Below are positions 63,901-64,000 of a stretch of 64,000 nucleotides of DNA, one piece after another; the stretch's first letter is position 1, and every line of letters begins with the position of its first letter. This stretch comes from Streptomyces sp. Edi2. Lineage in GTDB: Bacteria > Actinomycetota > Actinomycetes > Streptomycetales > Streptomycetaceae. The notes under the pieces are model-generated. The model saw nothing but the letters and a program-made list of their open reading frames with translations. It was not told where the DNA came from and did not search any database. The DNA lies in assembly GCF_040253635.1 (NCBI RefSeq), contig NZ_JBEJGX010000003.1, forward strand, positions 8,085,501 through 8,149,500. The letters are read 5' to 3'. Position numbers and translations under genes: made by a program.

Positions 63901-64000
63901 CGCTGGCCAGGATGTGCAGTGTGGTGCGGGCGGTGCGTTCGCTCAGCGCTTCCTCGGGCCGGATCCGGCTGTCTTTGCCCTCCGCCCATGCGGTGGTGAC
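60968..64000 (-). CDS. giant secreted protein: transglycosylase-like plus SGNH esterase (partial)
   Basis: At least 1010 residues; the frame is still open at the right edge, so the N-terminus is missing. The first part (about residues 110-290 of the visible protein) resembles a lytic transglycosylase: LLGITAQESNMWQATRYAVP with the likely catalytic Glu, NYYGI and CGYGITQATDGM. A Trp/Cys-rich middle (HCWWNKAAPQWKDCGG) and a beta-rich golvesin-like region (HIPDHGAHTRQASYEV) follow. The C-terminal 290 residues are an SGNH esterase: VVAMGDSFSSGEGASDG with the Ser, VTISIGGNDSRF and SFHPKIGGARLYAN with the His. Three enzyme-like modules in one exported protein suggest cell-wall or surface glycolipid degradation. 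Confidence 0.82.
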   Translation of the reverse strand, partial: VTTAWAEGKDSRIRPEEALSERTARTTLHILASGKNVTLDAHPDAARQDAGSAGKAPSPALPSGKKATSLSTQTARAQALGAGSPTDPVENDRTCSVPRNNYKKQAFQPTPRQVEWAVDQAVVGKLNITRSANWKNTGMGSYSPQGLFPGFVLSGDPNHKLDPEDASNNDHWHIPAQILLGITAQESNMWQATRYAVPGVTANSLIGNYYGIKYSADGDQLDPWKIDWSKADCGYGITQATDGMRLPDKGQTTKTPLEQEAIALDYAANIAAGAQILSEKWNDTYDAGLTLNDGKPQWIENWVFALWAYNSGFHPKGQETHWGLGWTNNPANPLWKSNRVPFLESAADPSKDDYSHAAHPQDWPYEEKVIGWAARPISALFAPGDFQAGYRPAWWNTNGSRHDSKPPVDLFCDTSNACNPGKIGEGDSNDAGKGACTLDTGDDKSNPHWLHCWWNKAAPQWKDCGGLFPECGNAVHRFNTTYPEQPDGSAYPPRCSHGLPSGSLVIDDLPAGAIPAGDGSRLCGAISSHGTFKFSFPEWNGAFPSKIDTHQIGAGYQNHFYFAHTRQPESYPGNAGRMKATGTWTLNQNIGGWARAYVHIPDHGAHTRQASYEVGGADSSSSTTRVVQQRIGKNTWVPLGVFNFTGKPSISLSNFTKDGTGNEDVAWDAVAFQPLPKKPADFVVAMGDSFSSGEGASDGNANYYPETNYRDAQNKSARDACHRSDKAWSRQAKLPRAGKSIGELADGRDASLDYHMVACSGARTYNITKKNEYGELPQLDSGYLDKNTTLVTISIGGNDSRFTPIIQACILAGDNNCADSPFKDHDEDIDATPNENRDGRYQDKPMKEAVPGLISDLVRTDITSALQKIHEKAPNAKITLVGYPELIAGDASCIKLNVLLPYGISPQSNIWLKSVAKTLATQMEGAAADAKAKGITVQYANPISEFSGKGICGDPESIHGIVLKTVDSDEPKIDFPLLGEYGLSAQSFHPKIGGARLYANVLERSLNGWY

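Noticed and set aside
1-64000. tRNA, rRNA, known riboswitches, or a secondary-metabolite cluster
   Set aside because: None was recognised by eye in the window. A covariance-model scan (tRNAscan, Rfam) would be needed to rule them out firmly.

Overview
The window is high-GC actinobacterial chromosome, almost certainly Streptomyces. The signs are a pronounced third-position GC bias, many GTG starts, 4-nt GTGA/ATGA gene overlaps, orphan conservon-type genes (roadblock plus small GTPase), xylose isomerase/xylulokinase in divergent orientation, and a secreted GH13 amylase of Streptomyces type. I saw no rRNA, tRNA or CRISPR array, and no obvious antibiotic gene cluster. Most of the window is metabolism, transport and housekeeping genes. 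One IS5-type element lies near the right end.

Left part (1-17 kb): divergent xylB/xylA; a YCII-like protein coupled to a CatB/Vat-like acetyltransferase; a decayed LysR regulator; an acetylxylan-esterase-type enzyme; a polar amino acid ABC transporter (binding lipoprotein, permease, ATPase, all on the minus strand); a homocysteine S-methyltransferase; a GH2 beta-galactosidase; and a SNF2 helicase coupled to a SWIM zinc-finger protein. Xylose isomerase, xylulokinase, acetyl esterase and beta-galactosidase together suggest plant polysaccharide use.

Middle (17-35 kb): hypothetical proteins, a frameshifted Cys-rich small gene, a methyltransferase, a dispersed conservon-like group (GTPase, PPOX flavoprotein, roadblock), thioesterase II, a Ski2-like helicase, a repeat-rich gene-poor kilobase (25.8-26.8 kb), a YdjM-like membrane protein, two alpha/beta hydrolases, a heterodimeric ABC exporter with one degenerate ATP site, and an L,D-transpeptidase-like lipoprotein.

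Middle right (34-52 kb): a Tat-exported GH109-type oxidoreductase; a secreted alpha-amylase with a candidate operator; a giant FAD/Fe-S D-lactate-type dehydrogenase; a MarR/ABC exporter pair with a clear inverted-repeat operator; DoxX, ASCH, NUDIX and cupin genes; a terpene-cyclase-like membrane protein; and a lutABC operon divergent from an MFS carrier. The D-lactate-type enzyme and lutABC imply that both lactate stereoisomers could be oxidised.

Right part (52-64 kb): a sulfonate-acquisition locus, read leftwards as permease, ATPase, binding lipoprotein, SsuD-like monooxygenase and FAD monooxygenase. It is preceded by a 29-codon Cys-ending leader peptide with its own near-leaderless promoter, which suggests cysteine-responsive attenuation. 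A 19-aa hydrophobic peptide gene with a consensus ribosome binding site and a strong bidirectional terminator lies just beyond the left end. To the right are a YjbQ/UPF0047 protein, an 865-bp IS with perfect inverted repeats, a lipoprotein, and the end of a very large secreted protein combining a transglycosylase-like domain with an SGNH esterase domain.

Tandem DNA repeats are unusually common in intergenic gaps and at gene ends, with units of 8, 18, 19, 32, 35 and 50 bp. Several have been read into the coding sequence.
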